A DNA stretch of 64,000 nt from positions 1 to 64,000 of the forward strand of contig JBQCHG010000017.1 in assembly GCA_051954935.1 (NCBI GenBank). The letters run 5' to 3'. The notes below the pieces were generated by a model. It was not told where the DNA came from. It saw only the letters and a list, made by a program, of their open reading frames with translations, and searched no databases. Shown piece by piece: positions 41,581 to 49,760 of the stretch; position 1 is the first letter of the stretch; the number at the start of each line of letters is the position of its first letter. Source of the DNA: 66-474 sp051954935 (GTDB lineage: Bacteria; Pseudomonadota; Gammaproteobacteria; Xanthomonadales; Rhodanobacteraceae). Made by a program: the position numbers and the translations under genes.

Positions 41581-41849
41581 GGGCCTGCTAATGCCGCGCC
41601 AAACGGCCGCGCCGTCGGCCCATTCCCCGCAGGGCAAGGAAGAGCAAGGAAGACGTATGTCGATACTTCGACGAGCGATGACGCAGCCATGCGGGGAATG
41701 GGCCCCGGCCCGAAGGGTTGCTCCGCAGCGGCCGCCATACGGCGGCGCGCGCCTTGGCCATAGAGCGGCTATGGCGCTGCGGCGCGCAACCTTGTCTGGC
41801 AACCGCTGCGGAAGCAACGCGGTTCGTTTGGCACGGCATTAACAGGCCC
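41581..41849 (-). mobile_element. 269-bp nested inverted-repeat element (MITE-like or structured RNA) upstream of mutL
   Basis: The ends form a 25-bp terminal inverted repeat (41581-41605 with 41825-41849; two mismatches that become G-U pairs in a minus-strand RNA). Inside are a perfect 15-bp pair (41617-41631 with 41690-41704), a 15-bp pair with a one-base bulge (41717-41731 with 41803-41818), GCGCGCC/GGCGCGC, and an apical GCCATAG-AGCGG-CTATGGC hairpin. No coding capacity. No target-site duplication was found. Confidence 0.7.
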
Positions 41850-42029
41850 AAATTCACGCAAGCAAGCGCGAAGGATACCAAGAGCCGAATCGGAAATCGG
41901 GAAAACCGGTTTGGAGCGTGCTGTTATTCAGGAGTGCGGCCACGGACGGCCGCTTCTGGTCCTAATGGAGTAGAACGGCAACGGATTCGCGATCGGCTTG
42001 TCGAGCAGCAATCAGGGACGCCTGCACGA
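41850..42029. other. Remainder of the amiC-mutL spacer
   Basis: No gene seen. It contains one strong GGA-loop hairpin (listed separately), a bare CAGGGACG octamer at 42013, and a 47-bp block (41913-41959) repeated in inverse orientation at 51383-51429 with three differences. Confidence 0.7.
41936..41953 (+). repeat. CANGGAYG hairpin upstream of mutL
   Basis: GCGGC-CACGGACG-GCCGC, within a longer repeated block shared with the tRNA-Glu/fdxA spacer. Opposite strand to amiC and mutL. Confidence 0.78.
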
Positions 42030-43619
42030 CTAAGAGCTCGGAATCAGCAGAACCTGCCCCGCCTTGACGCTTCCGTCGTCGGGGATCCGGCTGTTGATCG
42101 AGCGCAGCGCGCTGATGCTGACCCCGTACTGCTGGGCGATGCCCGAAAGCGTTTCGCCGCGCATCACGCGATGCATGTCGCGGATTCGCGCGTCCAGCAT
42201 CGAGGATCCGGCCTGATGTGGCGCGGGCGGAATCACGCTCGCGACCTGGATGTCGGAATCCGATGCGGGCGGCCGCACGCGCGGCCCGTCGTTGCGCGCG
42301 ATTTGCTTGCGCGCGACAACCTGCGTTTCCACGGGCGCGTCGCCATCATGATCCGGTTTCGCGTCATCGGATTTCCCGGCGTTCGCATCCCGCGCAGCGG
42401 CAAGCAGGGTGCCCGCATCGGTTTCGCCAGGATGGATGCGTCCGCTCTTAACCGCCGCGAACCAGGTCCCCGGCGGCGGCGTGTCCTCGAAATAGCCCCG
42501 CACGCCTTTCAGGATGGCAGAGGCGAGCTGTTCGCGGTGCGCAGGATCGCGCAGCTTGCGCTCCTCGATCGGATTGGTGATGAACGCGGTCTCGACCAGG
42601 ATGGACGGCACGTCCGGCGAACGCAGCACCACGAAATTGGCGCGCTCCACGTAGCCCCGGTGGGTCGGGCCGAGTGCTCCCAGCGCCTTCAGCACACGCG
42701 TGGCGACCGCTTCGCTGGCCTCGATGGACGCGCCCTGCGAAAGGTCCAGCAGCACGGAAGCGAGTGTGTCGTCCTTGTCGTCCAGCGACACGCCGCCGAT
42801 CAGGTCCGCGCGGTTTTCGCTGTCGGCCAGCCAGCGCGCGGCTTCCGAAACCTTGCCGTGTTTCGAGAGCACCCACACCGATGAACCGCGCGCGTCGGCA
42901 CTGGTGTAGGCATCGGCATGGATGGAGACGAACAGGTCGGCCTTGTTCTGGCGCGCAATCTCGTACCGCTTCTTCAACGGCACGAAATAGTCGCCGTCGC
43001 GGGTCAGCACCGCACGCATGCCCGGCTGCGCATTGATCAGCTTGGCCAGATCACGAGCCACCGAGAGCGTGACGTTCTTTTCCAGCGTGCCGTCCGGGCC
43101 ATGGGCGCCGGGATCGTCGCCGCCGTGTCCGGCATCCACCGCGATCACTACCGGCCGCGGCTTGCCCTGTGCGATGTCATCCTCGACAGTGCGAGCGACC
43201 TCGTCCTTCTTCGCCACGCGTTGGGGGTAGAGATCCACCACCAGCCGGTAACCGTACTGGCCGGCGGGCTTCAGCAGAAAACTCTTTGGATGCGCCTGTG
43301 CGCTGAGGTCCAGCACCACGCGCGCGGCCTTGGCGTTCTTGCCACTGCGAACGTCCTTCAGCAGTCCCCGCACCGCGGGCACGTGAAAACCCTCGGCGAA
43401 GCTGCTGTCTTCGACGTCCAGGACGATGCGTGCCGGGTTGTCCAGCTGGAAAAGTTTGTAATCGGACGGCTGCGCGGAAAGATCCAGCACCACCCGGGTG
43501 GAGTCCGGTCCGCCCCACACACGCAAGGCCTTGACCTGCGCGGCACCGGCGGCGGCCGCGCAGAGCAGGCCGCTCATGACGACAAAAGCCAACAGCAGCG
43601 GGCGCATGATCCCCCTCAT
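42030..43619 (-). CDS. amiC: N-acetylmuramoyl-L-alanine amidase (AmiC/AmiB type) with LysM
   Basis: 529 residues. Signal peptide (LLLAFVVMSGLLCAAAAGAA), then an AMIN domain (residues about 28-130; RVVLDLSAQPSDYKLFQLDN), an Amidase_3 zinc domain (DAGHGGDDPGAHG, VSIHADAYTS, SILVETAFITN) and a C-terminal LysM (MRGETLSGIAQQYGVSISAL). It cleaves septal peptidoglycan in the periplasm. In E. coli the equivalent amiB sits in tsaE-amiB-mutL; here the same order is kept. AmiC or AmiB naming is by convention. A start four codons later (MRPLLL) is possible. Confidence 0.93.
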   Translation of the reverse strand: MRGIMRPLLLAFVVMSGLLCAAAAGAAQVKALRVWGGPDSTRVVLDLSAQPSDYKLFQLDNPARIVLDVEDSSFAEGFHVPAVRGLLKDVRSGKNAKAARVVLDLSAQAHPKSFLLKPAGQYGYRLVVDLYPQRVAKKDEVARTVEDDIAQGKPRPVVIAVDAGHGGDDPGAHGPDGTLEKNVTLSVARDLAKLINAQPGMRAVLTRDGDYFVPLKKRYEIARQNKADLFVSIHADAYTSADARGSSVWVLSKHGKVSEAARWLADSENRADLIGGVSLDDKDDTLASVLLDLSQGASIEASEAVATRVLKALGALGPTHRGYVERANFVVLRSPDVPSILVETAFITNPIEERKLRDPAHREQLASAILKGVRGYFEDTPPPGTWFAAVKSGRIHPGETDAGTLLAAARDANAGKSDDAKPDHDGDAPVETQVVARKQIARNDGPRVRPPASDSDIQVASVIPPAPHQAGSSMLDARIRDMHRVMRGETLSGIAQQYGVSISALRSINSRIPDDGSVKAGQVLLIPSS

Positions 43620-43735
43620 GGGCCGAAATTCAACCCCAAGCCGCCCGGAATTGCAAGCACATTTCCCTTATTTGTCCGCAGTATGCAAGAGTTTTGTCGA
43701 AGGCGGTTCAGGAAAGTTCGGCAACTGAACGACCT

Positions 43736-44191
43736 TCACCCCATTGCGGGCCAGCCCCTCGCCCGTGGTGAACAGGCGCTCAGTCGTGCTTCGCGGCCCT
43801 GGCCCGCATGCGCCAGGAAGAGTTCGAGATCGGCCGCTGGCAAGGCGCCCTCGCCTCGCTCGGGCCACTCCACCAGCACGATCGCGCGCGGATCGCGCAA
43901 CTCGTCGAGGCCCAGGTATTCGAGTTCGTCGGGAGCCGCGATGCGATAGAGATCGAGGTGGAACGCGTCGCGCCCGCTTGCGCGATAACGTTCGAGCAGA
44001 CTGTAGGTCGGACTCTTGATCCGCTCGCCCGCGCCGAGCGACTGCAACAGCGCGCGCGCGAAGGTGGACTTGCCCGCACCCAGGTCGCCGCGCAGGTACA
44101 GCACGCCGCCTTCGCGCAGCGCAGGCGCGAGCCGCCGCGCGAGCGCGATGGTCGCGGCTTCATCGGGGAGGCCGAATTCCTGCTCAGGCAT
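43736..44191 (-). CDS. tsaE: tRNA threonylcarbamoyladenosine biosynthesis ATPase TsaE
   Basis: 151 residues. The P-loop is GDLGAGKSTFARALL, followed by IKSPTYSLLERY and FHLDLYRI, with VLVEWPERG as the later conserved block. It energises the TsaBDE complex that makes t6A37 in ANN-decoding tRNAs. Its first codons overlap the end of nnrD by 8 bp. Confidence 0.96.
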   Translation of the reverse strand: MPEQEFGLPDEAATIALARRLAPALREGGVLYLRGDLGAGKSTFARALLQSLGAGERIKSPTYSLLERYRASGRDAFHLDLYRIAAPDELEYLGLDELRDPRAIVLVEWPERGEGALPAADLELFLAHAGQGREARLSACSPRARGWPAMG

Positions 44192-45659
44192 TTAGATGTC
44201 CGTTCACGAGTGCGCGCACATAGGGAAAGAGGTCGCTGGCGAGCAGTCCGCGTTCGCCGGCGCGCGCGGCAAGGTCGCCCGCACGCGCGTGCACGCCGGT
44301 ACCGATGCACGCAGCTTCCCAAGGCGAAAGACCTTGCGCCAGCAGCCCGGCAATCACACCGGTTTGCGCATCGCCCATGCCGCCGCTGGCCATGCCGGGA
44401 TTGCCCCACGGACACACAGCAACGTCCCCATCCGGGGAGGCAATCACACTGCCGGCGCCCTTCAGCACCACCACCGCGCGATGGTTGCTCGCCAGCGTGC
44501 GTGCCGCGGCGAAACGATCCGCCTGCACCTGCGTGGTCGTGCACTGCAGCAGCCGCGCCGCCTCGCCGGGATGCGGCGTGAGCACGCTCTGTTCCGGCAA
44601 ACCGCGCGGCTGTTCCGAAAGCAGGTTCAACCCGTCCGCGTCCAGCACGGTCGGCTTGTTCGCATCCAGCGCGGCCTGCCACAGTCCGCGCCCCCACTCT
44701 TCGCGTCCGAGGCCCGGCCCGACCGCGAACACGGTCGCTCGTTCCAGCAACGGCCCGAGATTGCGCGGCACGTGCACGCCTTGCGGCATCAATTCGGGAC
44801 AGGCGGACAGCAGCGCGACCACATGCGCTTCGCGCGTCGCCACGCTGACCAGCCCCGCGCCGACACGCAACGCAGCTTCCGCGGCCAGGCGGATCGCACC
44901 GCCCGCACCGTGGTCGCCGCCGATCGCCAGCACATGTCCGTAGCGGCCCTTGTGGCTGTCGCGCGCGCGTTTTGGCAGCCCGCGCGGGATCAACAGTTGC
45001 GCATCGGGCGCGTGCTGTGCGTACAGCGACGCCGGCAAGTCCAATATGGCGAGCTCACGTTCGCCACCGTGGTCGAACGCCTGCCCGGTGAACAATCCCC
45101 GCTTCCAGGCCACGAAGCACACCGTTGCCGGCGCGCGCAGGCAGGGTTCGAATGCGACGCCGGTGTCGGACGACAATCCGGAGGGCACGTCCAGTGCCAG
45201 CACCGGTTTCGCCTGTGCATTCAATGCCCGGATCAGGAGCGCGGCATCGCCCTCGGGCGCGCGGTTCAGGCCCGAGCCGAACAGCGCGTCCACGTATACG
45301 TCGGCCTGTGGCAACACAGCGCCGCCTGTGATCGCCACTCCGGCACTGCTGCAACGCATACGCGCCTCGGCAGCATCGCCCACCGATGCGTCGCTGAGCG
45401 CAATCACCGTCGCCTGCAAACCAGCCTCGTGCGCGAGTTTCGCGACGAGAAAACCGTCGCCGCCATTGTTGCCCGGACCGCACAGCGTGCAGATGCTGCG
45501 CGCCTGCGGCCAGCGCCGGCGCAGCGAAGCAAAAGCGGCGGCCGCGGCACGTTGCATCAGTTCGATGCCGGGAATGCCGAAATCGAGCGCCGCCGCGCGA
45601 TCCAGCGCGCGGACCTGTTCCGTGGTGTAAAGCGCGGTCTTCGCGTCAATGCCGGTCAT
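44184..45659 (-). CDS. nnrD: Bifunctional NAD(P)H-hydrate epimerase / ADP-dependent dehydratase
   Basis: 491 residues repairing damaged NAD(P)H hydrates. The N-terminal YjeF_N epimerase has LCGPGNNGGDGFLVAKL and ALFGSGLNR. The C-terminal ribokinase-like dehydratase has KGRYGHVLAIGGDHGAGGAI, VGPGLGRE, LTPHPGEAARLL, and GNPGMASGGMGDAQTGVIAG at the nucleotide site. I start it at the ATG of MTGIDAKTA because a perfect TATAAT ends 6 nt before that ATG, which places the likely transcript start on it; an ATG seven codons upstream lies upstream of that -10. Confidence 0.94.
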   Translation of the reverse strand: MTGIDAKTALYTTEQVRALDRAAALDFGIPGIELMQRAAAAAFASLRRRWPQARSICTLCGPGNNGGDGFLVAKLAHEAGLQATVIALSDASVGDAAEARMRCSSAGVAITGGAVLPQADVYVDALFGSGLNRAPEGDAALLIRALNAQAKPVLALDVPSGLSSDTGVAFEPCLRAPATVCFVAWKRGLFTGQAFDHGGERELAILDLPASLYAQHAPDAQLLIPRGLPKRARDSHKGRYGHVLAIGGDHGAGGAIRLAAEAALRVGAGLVSVATREAHVVALLSACPELMPQGVHVPRNLGPLLERATVFAVGPGLGREEWGRGLWQAALDANKPTVLDADGLNLLSEQPRGLPEQSVLTPHPGEAARLLQCTTTQVQADRFAAARTLASNHRAVVVLKGAGSVIASPDGDVAVCPWGNPGMASGGMGDAQTGVIAGLLAQGLSPWEAACIGTGVHARAGDLAARAGERGLLASDLFPYVRALVNGHLNA

Positions 45660-45665
45660 GGGCTG

Positions 45666-45671
45666 ATTATA
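45666..45671 (-). promoter_or_regulatory. -10 element of nnrD, placed for a leaderless mRNA
   Basis: Consensus TATAAT on the minus strand, six bases (CAGCCC) before the ATG. The -35 is weak. Confidence 0.65.
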
Positions 45672-45726
45672 GGTATTCACCTTCGCAATCGAACGCGTCC
45701 GGCACAGGGCGAAAAGATCGGCGCCT

Positions 45727-45732
45727 TACAAT
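45727..45732 (+). promoter_or_regulatory. -10 element of queG, placed for a leaderless mRNA
   Basis: TACAAT, directly followed by ATGCAG and then the ATG of MESRTG. The six-base spacing to the second ATG matches ribF, nnrD and the ArsR-type gene. Confidence 0.6.
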
Positions 45733-45738
45733 ATGCAG

Positions 45739-46812
45739 ATGGAATCCCGCACCGGCATCGATTTCGCAGCTCTTGCCGCGCGCATCAAGGCTTGGGGCGC
45801 GGAGCTGGGCTTCGCCAAACTGGGCATCGCCGGGGTCGAACTCGACGAAGATGAAGCGCGTCTGCTGGACTGGCTGCGCGAGGGGCGCCACGGCGCGATG
45901 GATTACATGCAGCGCCATGGCGTGAAACGCAGCCGCCCGCACGAATTGCAGCCGGGCACGGTGCGGGTGATCTCCGTGCGCATGAACTATTTTCCCGCCG
46001 ACTCGCGCGACGCATGGGACACGCTGCGCGATCCGGAGCGTGGCTATGTCGCGCGTTATGCGCTGGGCCGCGACTACCACAAGCTGATGCGCGCGCGCCT
46101 GCAGAAGCTGGCCGACCGCATCGAGGAGGAAATCGGCCCGTTCGGCTATCGCGCCTTCGCCGATTCCGCGCCGGTGCTGGAAAAGGCGCTGGCGCGCAAC
46201 GCGGGGCTGGGCTGGATCGGCAAGCACACGCTGCTGCTGGATCGCGATGCGGGCTCGTGGTTCTTCCTCGGCGAGCTCTACACCGACCTGCCATTGCCGG
46301 TGGATGCGCCATCCAGCGAACACTGCGGAACCTGCACGCGCTGCATCGAGATCTGCCCCACGCAGGCGATCACCGGACCGAAGCAACTGGACGCGCGCCG
46401 CTGCATCGCCTATCTCACCATCGAGCTGAAGGAAGCGATTCCGGAGGAGCTGCGCCCGCTGATCGGCAATCGCGTGTTCGGCTGCGACGACTGCCAGCTC
46501 GTCTGCCCCTGGAACAAGTTCGCGCAGCCCACGCACGAAGATGATTTCTCGCCACGCCACGGCCTGGACAGCGCGAAGCTGGTCGAGCTGTTCGCATGGA
46601 GCGAAGAAGAATTCCTGGCGAAGACCGAAGGCATGCCGATCCGCCGCGCTGGCTACGAAGGTTGGCTGCGCAACGTGGCGGTGGCGCTTGGCAATGCGCC
46701 GCATTCGAATGAAATCGTCACCGCGCTGCAAGCGCGCGCGGAGCATCCGTCCGCGCTGGTGTGCGAGCACGTGGCGTGGGCGCTGGAACGGCAGGCCGGG
46801 AAAGCGGCCTAG
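45739..46812 (+). CDS. queG: Epoxyqueuosine reductase
   Basis: 357 residues. It reduces epoxyqueuosine to queuosine in tRNA, using cobalamin and two 4Fe-4S clusters. Cluster motifs are CGTCTRCIEICPTQAI and CDDCQLVCPWNKFA. DSAPVLEKALARNAGLGWIG is the conserved active-site region (catalytic Asp in ADSAP). The second ATG is preferred because of the -10 spacing; an ATG two codons earlier is in frame. Divergent from nnrD, as in E. coli. Confidence 0.95.
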   Translation: MESRTGIDFAALAARIKAWGAELGFAKLGIAGVELDEDEARLLDWLREGRHGAMDYMQRHGVKRSRPHELQPGTVRVISVRMNYFPADSRDAWDTLRDPERGYVARYALGRDYHKLMRARLQKLADRIEEEIGPFGYRAFADSAPVLEKALARNAGLGWIGKHTLLLDRDAGSWFFLGELYTDLPLPVDAPSSEHCGTCTRCIEICPTQAITGPKQLDARRCIAYLTIELKEAIPEELRPLIGNRVFGCDDCQLVCPWNKFAQPTHEDDFSPRHGLDSAKLVELFAWSEEEFLAKTEGMPIRRAGYEGWLRNVAVALGNAPHSNEIVTALQARAEHPSALVCEHVAWALERQAGKAA

Positions 46813-46946
46813 CGGCACCCTGAGCACGAACTCGTGCGCGGAGCGCGCACGCTACTGGGCTTGGCGCCAGCCTCGATCCCTGGAGCCTCTTCCGATCGGC
46901 ATCCATGCCTCACCCTCACGCGACGTGCGTGATGCGCTACTCCGCG
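46813..46946. other. Convergent queG-panD spacer with hairpins
   Basis: Contains GCACGA-AC-TCGTGC at 46824-46837, overlapped by a GTGCG/CGCAC stem with a GGA-containing loop. A minus-strand GGC-ATGGAT-GCC motif (CATGGATG octamer at 46900-46907) has only a 3-bp stem. No T-run terminator and no gene. Confidence 0.5.
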
Positions 46947-47345
46947 TCACGCAGCGACGTCGCGTTCGACCATCTGCTTCGGGATCGATCGATTGGTGTG
47001 CGTGATACGGTTCTGCGCGTCCACGTACACCAGGGTGGGCTTGAAAACCGCAGCCTCGGCCTCGCTCAAGCCTACGAACGCGGCGATGATGACGAGGTCG
47101 CCCGGCTGCGCGCGATGCGCCGCGCTGCCGTTCACCGAGATGATCCCGGAGCCTTCTTCGGCGCGCAGCGCATAGGTGACGAAGCGCTCGCCGTTGTTGA
47201 CGTTCCAGGCGTGGATCTGCTCGTACTCGCGGATGCCGGCGGCGTCCAGCAGTGTGCCGTCGATCGCGATCGAACCCTCGTAGTGCAACTCGGCGTGGGT
47301 CACGGTGGCGCGATGGATCTTGGCCTTGAGCATGTTCAGGTGCAT
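46947..47345 (-). CDS. panD: Aspartate 1-decarboxylase (prepanthetheine branch, pyruvoyl enzyme)
   Basis: 132 residues. It makes beta-alanine for pantothenate and CoA. The self-processing site is ELHYEGSIAID, with cleavage between Gly24 and Ser25 to form the pyruvoyl group. KIHRATVTHA before it and NVNNGERFVTYAL, with GDLVIIAAF, after it are conserved. It lies downstream of panB-panC but 172 bp away, with its own -10. Confidence 0.97.
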   Translation of the reverse strand: MHLNMLKAKIHRATVTHAELHYEGSIAIDGTLLDAAGIREYEQIHAWNVNNGERFVTYALRAEEGSGIISVNGSAAHRAQPGDLVIIAAFVGLSEAEAAVFKPTLVYVDAQNRITHTNRSIPKQMVERDVAA

Positions 47346-47383
47346 GGCGGTCTTCGTGTCGCCGGGCGGCGGCCGGCGATCCC

Positions 47384-47389
47384 ATTATA
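47384..47389 (-). promoter_or_regulatory. Probable -10 element of panD
   Basis: TATAAT on the minus strand, 38 bases before the panD ATG. No convincing -35 at 16-18 bp. Confidence 0.55.
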
Positions 47390-47517
47390 CCGCCAAGGCG
47401 GGTCCTTTGGTGCAACGCAGCAAGGGTTGCGCGACGGCTGCCGCACTCTTCACCCCGGGAGCAAAACGGCCGCAGCACAATGGCAGCTGCGCCGCAGGGA
47501 GGAAGCGGGCCGCCCCG

Positions 47518-48363
47518 TCACTCGAACGGCAGATTGTCGATCAGCCGAGTCGTACCCAACCTCGCCGCGATCAAGGCGATCAGCCCTTCGCGCTCGCCAT
47601 CTTCCGGAACGGACAAGTCCTCGGCACGGCGGATCGCGGTGTAATCCGGCACGAAGCCGGCGCGTTCCAGTCGGCGCGCTGCAACGGTTTCCACCACCTC
47701 GCGGCGATGGCCCTCCAGGATCGCTTCGCGCATCCATCCCAAGGTCGCGTGAATCTGCGGCGCGACCGCGCGCTCGTCCTTGTTCAAGTACTGGTTCCGC
47801 GAGGAGAGCGCCAATCCGTCCTCCTCGCGCACCGTCGGCGCGGCCATGATTTCCACCGGCAGCGCCAGATCGCGCACCATCCGGCGCACCACCAGCAACT
47901 GTTGCCAGTCCTTCTGTCCGAACACCGCGATGTCCGGGGCCACCATCGTCAGCAGCTTTGCCACGACGGTCGCCACGCCATCGAAGTGGCCGGGGCGGTG
48001 GGCGCCTTCCAGCGTCTGCGTGACCTGCGGCACATGGATGCTGATGGACTGCCGCGACCCGAACGGATACATCACCTCCACGTCCGGCGCGAACAGCAGA
48101 TCACAATGATGTTCCGCCAGTCCCGCGCTGTCAGACGTCAGCGTGCGCGGATATTTCTCGAAATCCTCGCCGGCGGCGAACTGGGTCGGATTGACGAACA
48201 CGCTCACGACCACGCGGTCGGCGCGCTTGCGCGCCAGATCGATCAGCGAGTAGTGCCCGGCGTGCAGGTTGCCGAGCGTCGGCACGAAGCCGACGTGCTT
48301 GCCCTCCTGTTTCCAGGCACGGACGGCGGCGCGCAGGCCGGGCAGATCGGTAGCGGTACGCAT
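47518..48363 (-). CDS. panC: Pantothenate synthetase
   Basis: 281 residues. ATP-dependent condensation of pantoate and beta-alanine. The HIGH-like loop is VPTLGNLHAGHYSLIDLA, the KMSKS-like region LALSSRNQYLNKDER. VFVNPTQFAAGEDFEKYPR is conserved. The usual PTMG is PTLG here. It follows panB by 26 bp, so panB-panC are one unit. Confidence 0.97.
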   Translation of the reverse strand: MRTATDLPGLRAAVRAWKQEGKHVGFVPTLGNLHAGHYSLIDLARKRADRVVVSVFVNPTQFAAGEDFEKYPRTLTSDSAGLAEHHCDLLFAPDVEVMYPFGSRQSISIHVPQVTQTLEGAHRPGHFDGVATVVAKLLTMVAPDIAVFGQKDWQQLLVVRRMVRDLALPVEIMAAPTVREEDGLALSSRNQYLNKDERAVAPQIHATLGWMREAILEGHRREVVETVAARRLERAGFVPDYTAIRRAEDLSVPEDGEREGLIALIAARLGTTRLIDNLPFE

Positions 48364-48389
48364 GTCGGAATTCCCACCCGTCGCTGTAT

Positions 48390-49229
48390 TCAGCCGAGGA
48401 TGTTCTCGTCGGCAGGAAAGATGCCGGCACGCACGTCGGCGACATAGGCCGCGATCGCCGCGGGAATCGAATCGCGCCCCGCCAGGAAGTCCCTCGAGAA
48501 CTTCGGCCGCCGGCCCGGCGTTATGCCGAGCATGTCGTAGATCACCAGCACCTGGCCATCACACTCGCGACCCGCACCGATGCCGATGGTGGGAATCGGG
48601 ATTTCCTTCGTGATCTGCGCGGCCAGTGCGTGCGGCACCGATTCCAGCACCAGCAGTTCCGCGCCGGCCTGCGCCACCGCTCGTGCCTGCTCCCGCAGAT
48701 GCGTGGCCGCATCGGCGCTCTTGCCCTGCATGCGATAGCCGCCGAGCTTGTGAACCGATTGTGGCGTGAGGCCCAGGTGCGCGCAAACCGGTACATCGCG
48801 CGCGGTGAGCGCCGCGATCGCTTCGCAGGCCCAGTCGGCGCCGCCTTCCAGCTTCACCATCGCCGCGCCACCTTCGGCAACCAGCCGCGCACTGGAAGCC
48901 AACGCATGCGACACGTCGCGATAACTCATGAACGGCAGATCGGCGATCAGCAACGTGGCCGACAGCCCGCGCGCAGTGAGCGCGGTGTGGTAGACCATCT
49001 CGTCGAGCGCGACCGGCAACGTGCTGGCGTGGCCCTGCACCACCATGCCCAGCGAATCGCCGACCAGCGCGACGTCCACTCCGGCGGCCTCCAGTTGCGC
49101 GGCAAAGCTGGCGTCGTAGCAGGTGAGCGCGACGATCCGCTCGCCGCGATTCTTCATGTCGCGCAGGCCCGGCACCGTGACCGGCTTGCGTTTGGGCGCA
49201 TCGGCGGATTGCACGTACATGGGGATCAT
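48390..49229 (-). CDS. panB: 3-methyl-2-oxobutanoate hydroxymethyltransferase
   Basis: 279 residues, first committed enzyme of pantoate synthesis, using methylene-tetrahydrofolate. VALTCYDASFAAQLEAAGVD, VGDSLGMVVQGH, VKLEGGADW and IGIGAGRECDGQVLVIYDML are the conserved blocks with the Mg-binding Asp and Glu. An ATG three codons later is possible. A GATAAT hexamer lies about 20 nt upstream. Confidence 0.97.
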   Translation of the reverse strand: MIPMYVQSADAPKRKPVTVPGLRDMKNRGERIVALTCYDASFAAQLEAAGVDVALVGDSLGMVVQGHASTLPVALDEMVYHTALTARGLSATLLIADLPFMSYRDVSHALASSARLVAEGGAAMVKLEGGADWACEAIAALTARDVPVCAHLGLTPQSVHKLGGYRMQGKSADAATHLREQARAVAQAGAELLVLESVPHALAAQITKEIPIPTIGIGAGRECDGQVLVIYDMLGITPGRRPKFSRDFLAGRDSIPAAIAAYVADVRAGIFPADENILG

Positions 49230-49277
49230 CCTGGGCGAAACGCGAATTATCCTCGCGGGCGTGATTCGGGTCGAGCA

Positions 49278-49760
49278 TCAATCCATGGGCACACACCCGC
49301 CCGCATCCACCTGCGCCAGCAACTCGCGCACGCGGCCGCGGCCGGGCACATCGAGATCAGGCGCGAGATCGTCCAGTGGCAGGAGCACGAAGGCACGTTC
49401 GTGCAGATGCGGATGCGGCAGGATAAGGCCCGGTTCGTCGAGCACCACATTTCCACAAAGCAACAGGTCGAGATCCAGCACTCGCGGCCCCCAGCGCGCT
49501 CCGCTGCGATCCCGGCCGGCGGCGCGCTCGATGCCGAGCAGCGAGGCCAGCAGTTCGCGGGGCGCCAGTGTCGTCTCGATTTCGGCCGCGGCATTGACGA
49601 ATTCCGGCTGATCGAGCACACCCCACGGCATGCTGCGATACAGCCGCGAACGCGCAAGCAATTTCGTGTCCGGCAGGCGCGACAGCAGCTCGAACCCGCG
49701 CAGCACCTGCGCACGCGGATCATCCAGGTTGCTGCCGAGCGCGATGTAAGCGCGAATCAT
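49278..49760 (-). CDS. folK: 6-hydroxymethyl-7,8-dihydropterin pyrophosphokinase
   Basis: 160 residues of the folate pathway. AYIALGSNLDDP at the start, then RWGPRVLDLDLLLCG (the HPPK signature with the Mg-binding DxD) and LPHPHLHERAFVLLPL. It overlaps the pcnB stop by four bases, an arrangement conserved in E. coli (pcnB-folK-panBCD). Confidence 0.96.
   Translation of the reverse strand: MIRAYIALGSNLDDPRAQVLRGFELLSRLPDTKLLARSRLYRSMPWGVLDQPEFVNAAAEIETTLAPRELLASLLGIERAAGRDRSGARWGPRVLDLDLLLCGNVVLDEPGLILPHPHLHERAFVLLPLDDLAPDLDVPGRGRVRELLAQVDAGGCVPMD

Noticed and set aside
42005..42025. CAGGGACG at 42013 as a full member of the hairpin family
   Set aside because: The flanks (AAT and CCT) are not complementary, so no stem forms. 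Recorded only as a bare octamer.
44196..45854. A 552-codon plus-strand frame opposite nnrD
   Set aside because: Antisense shadow; NnrD motifs and a consensus TATAAT support the minus-strand gene.
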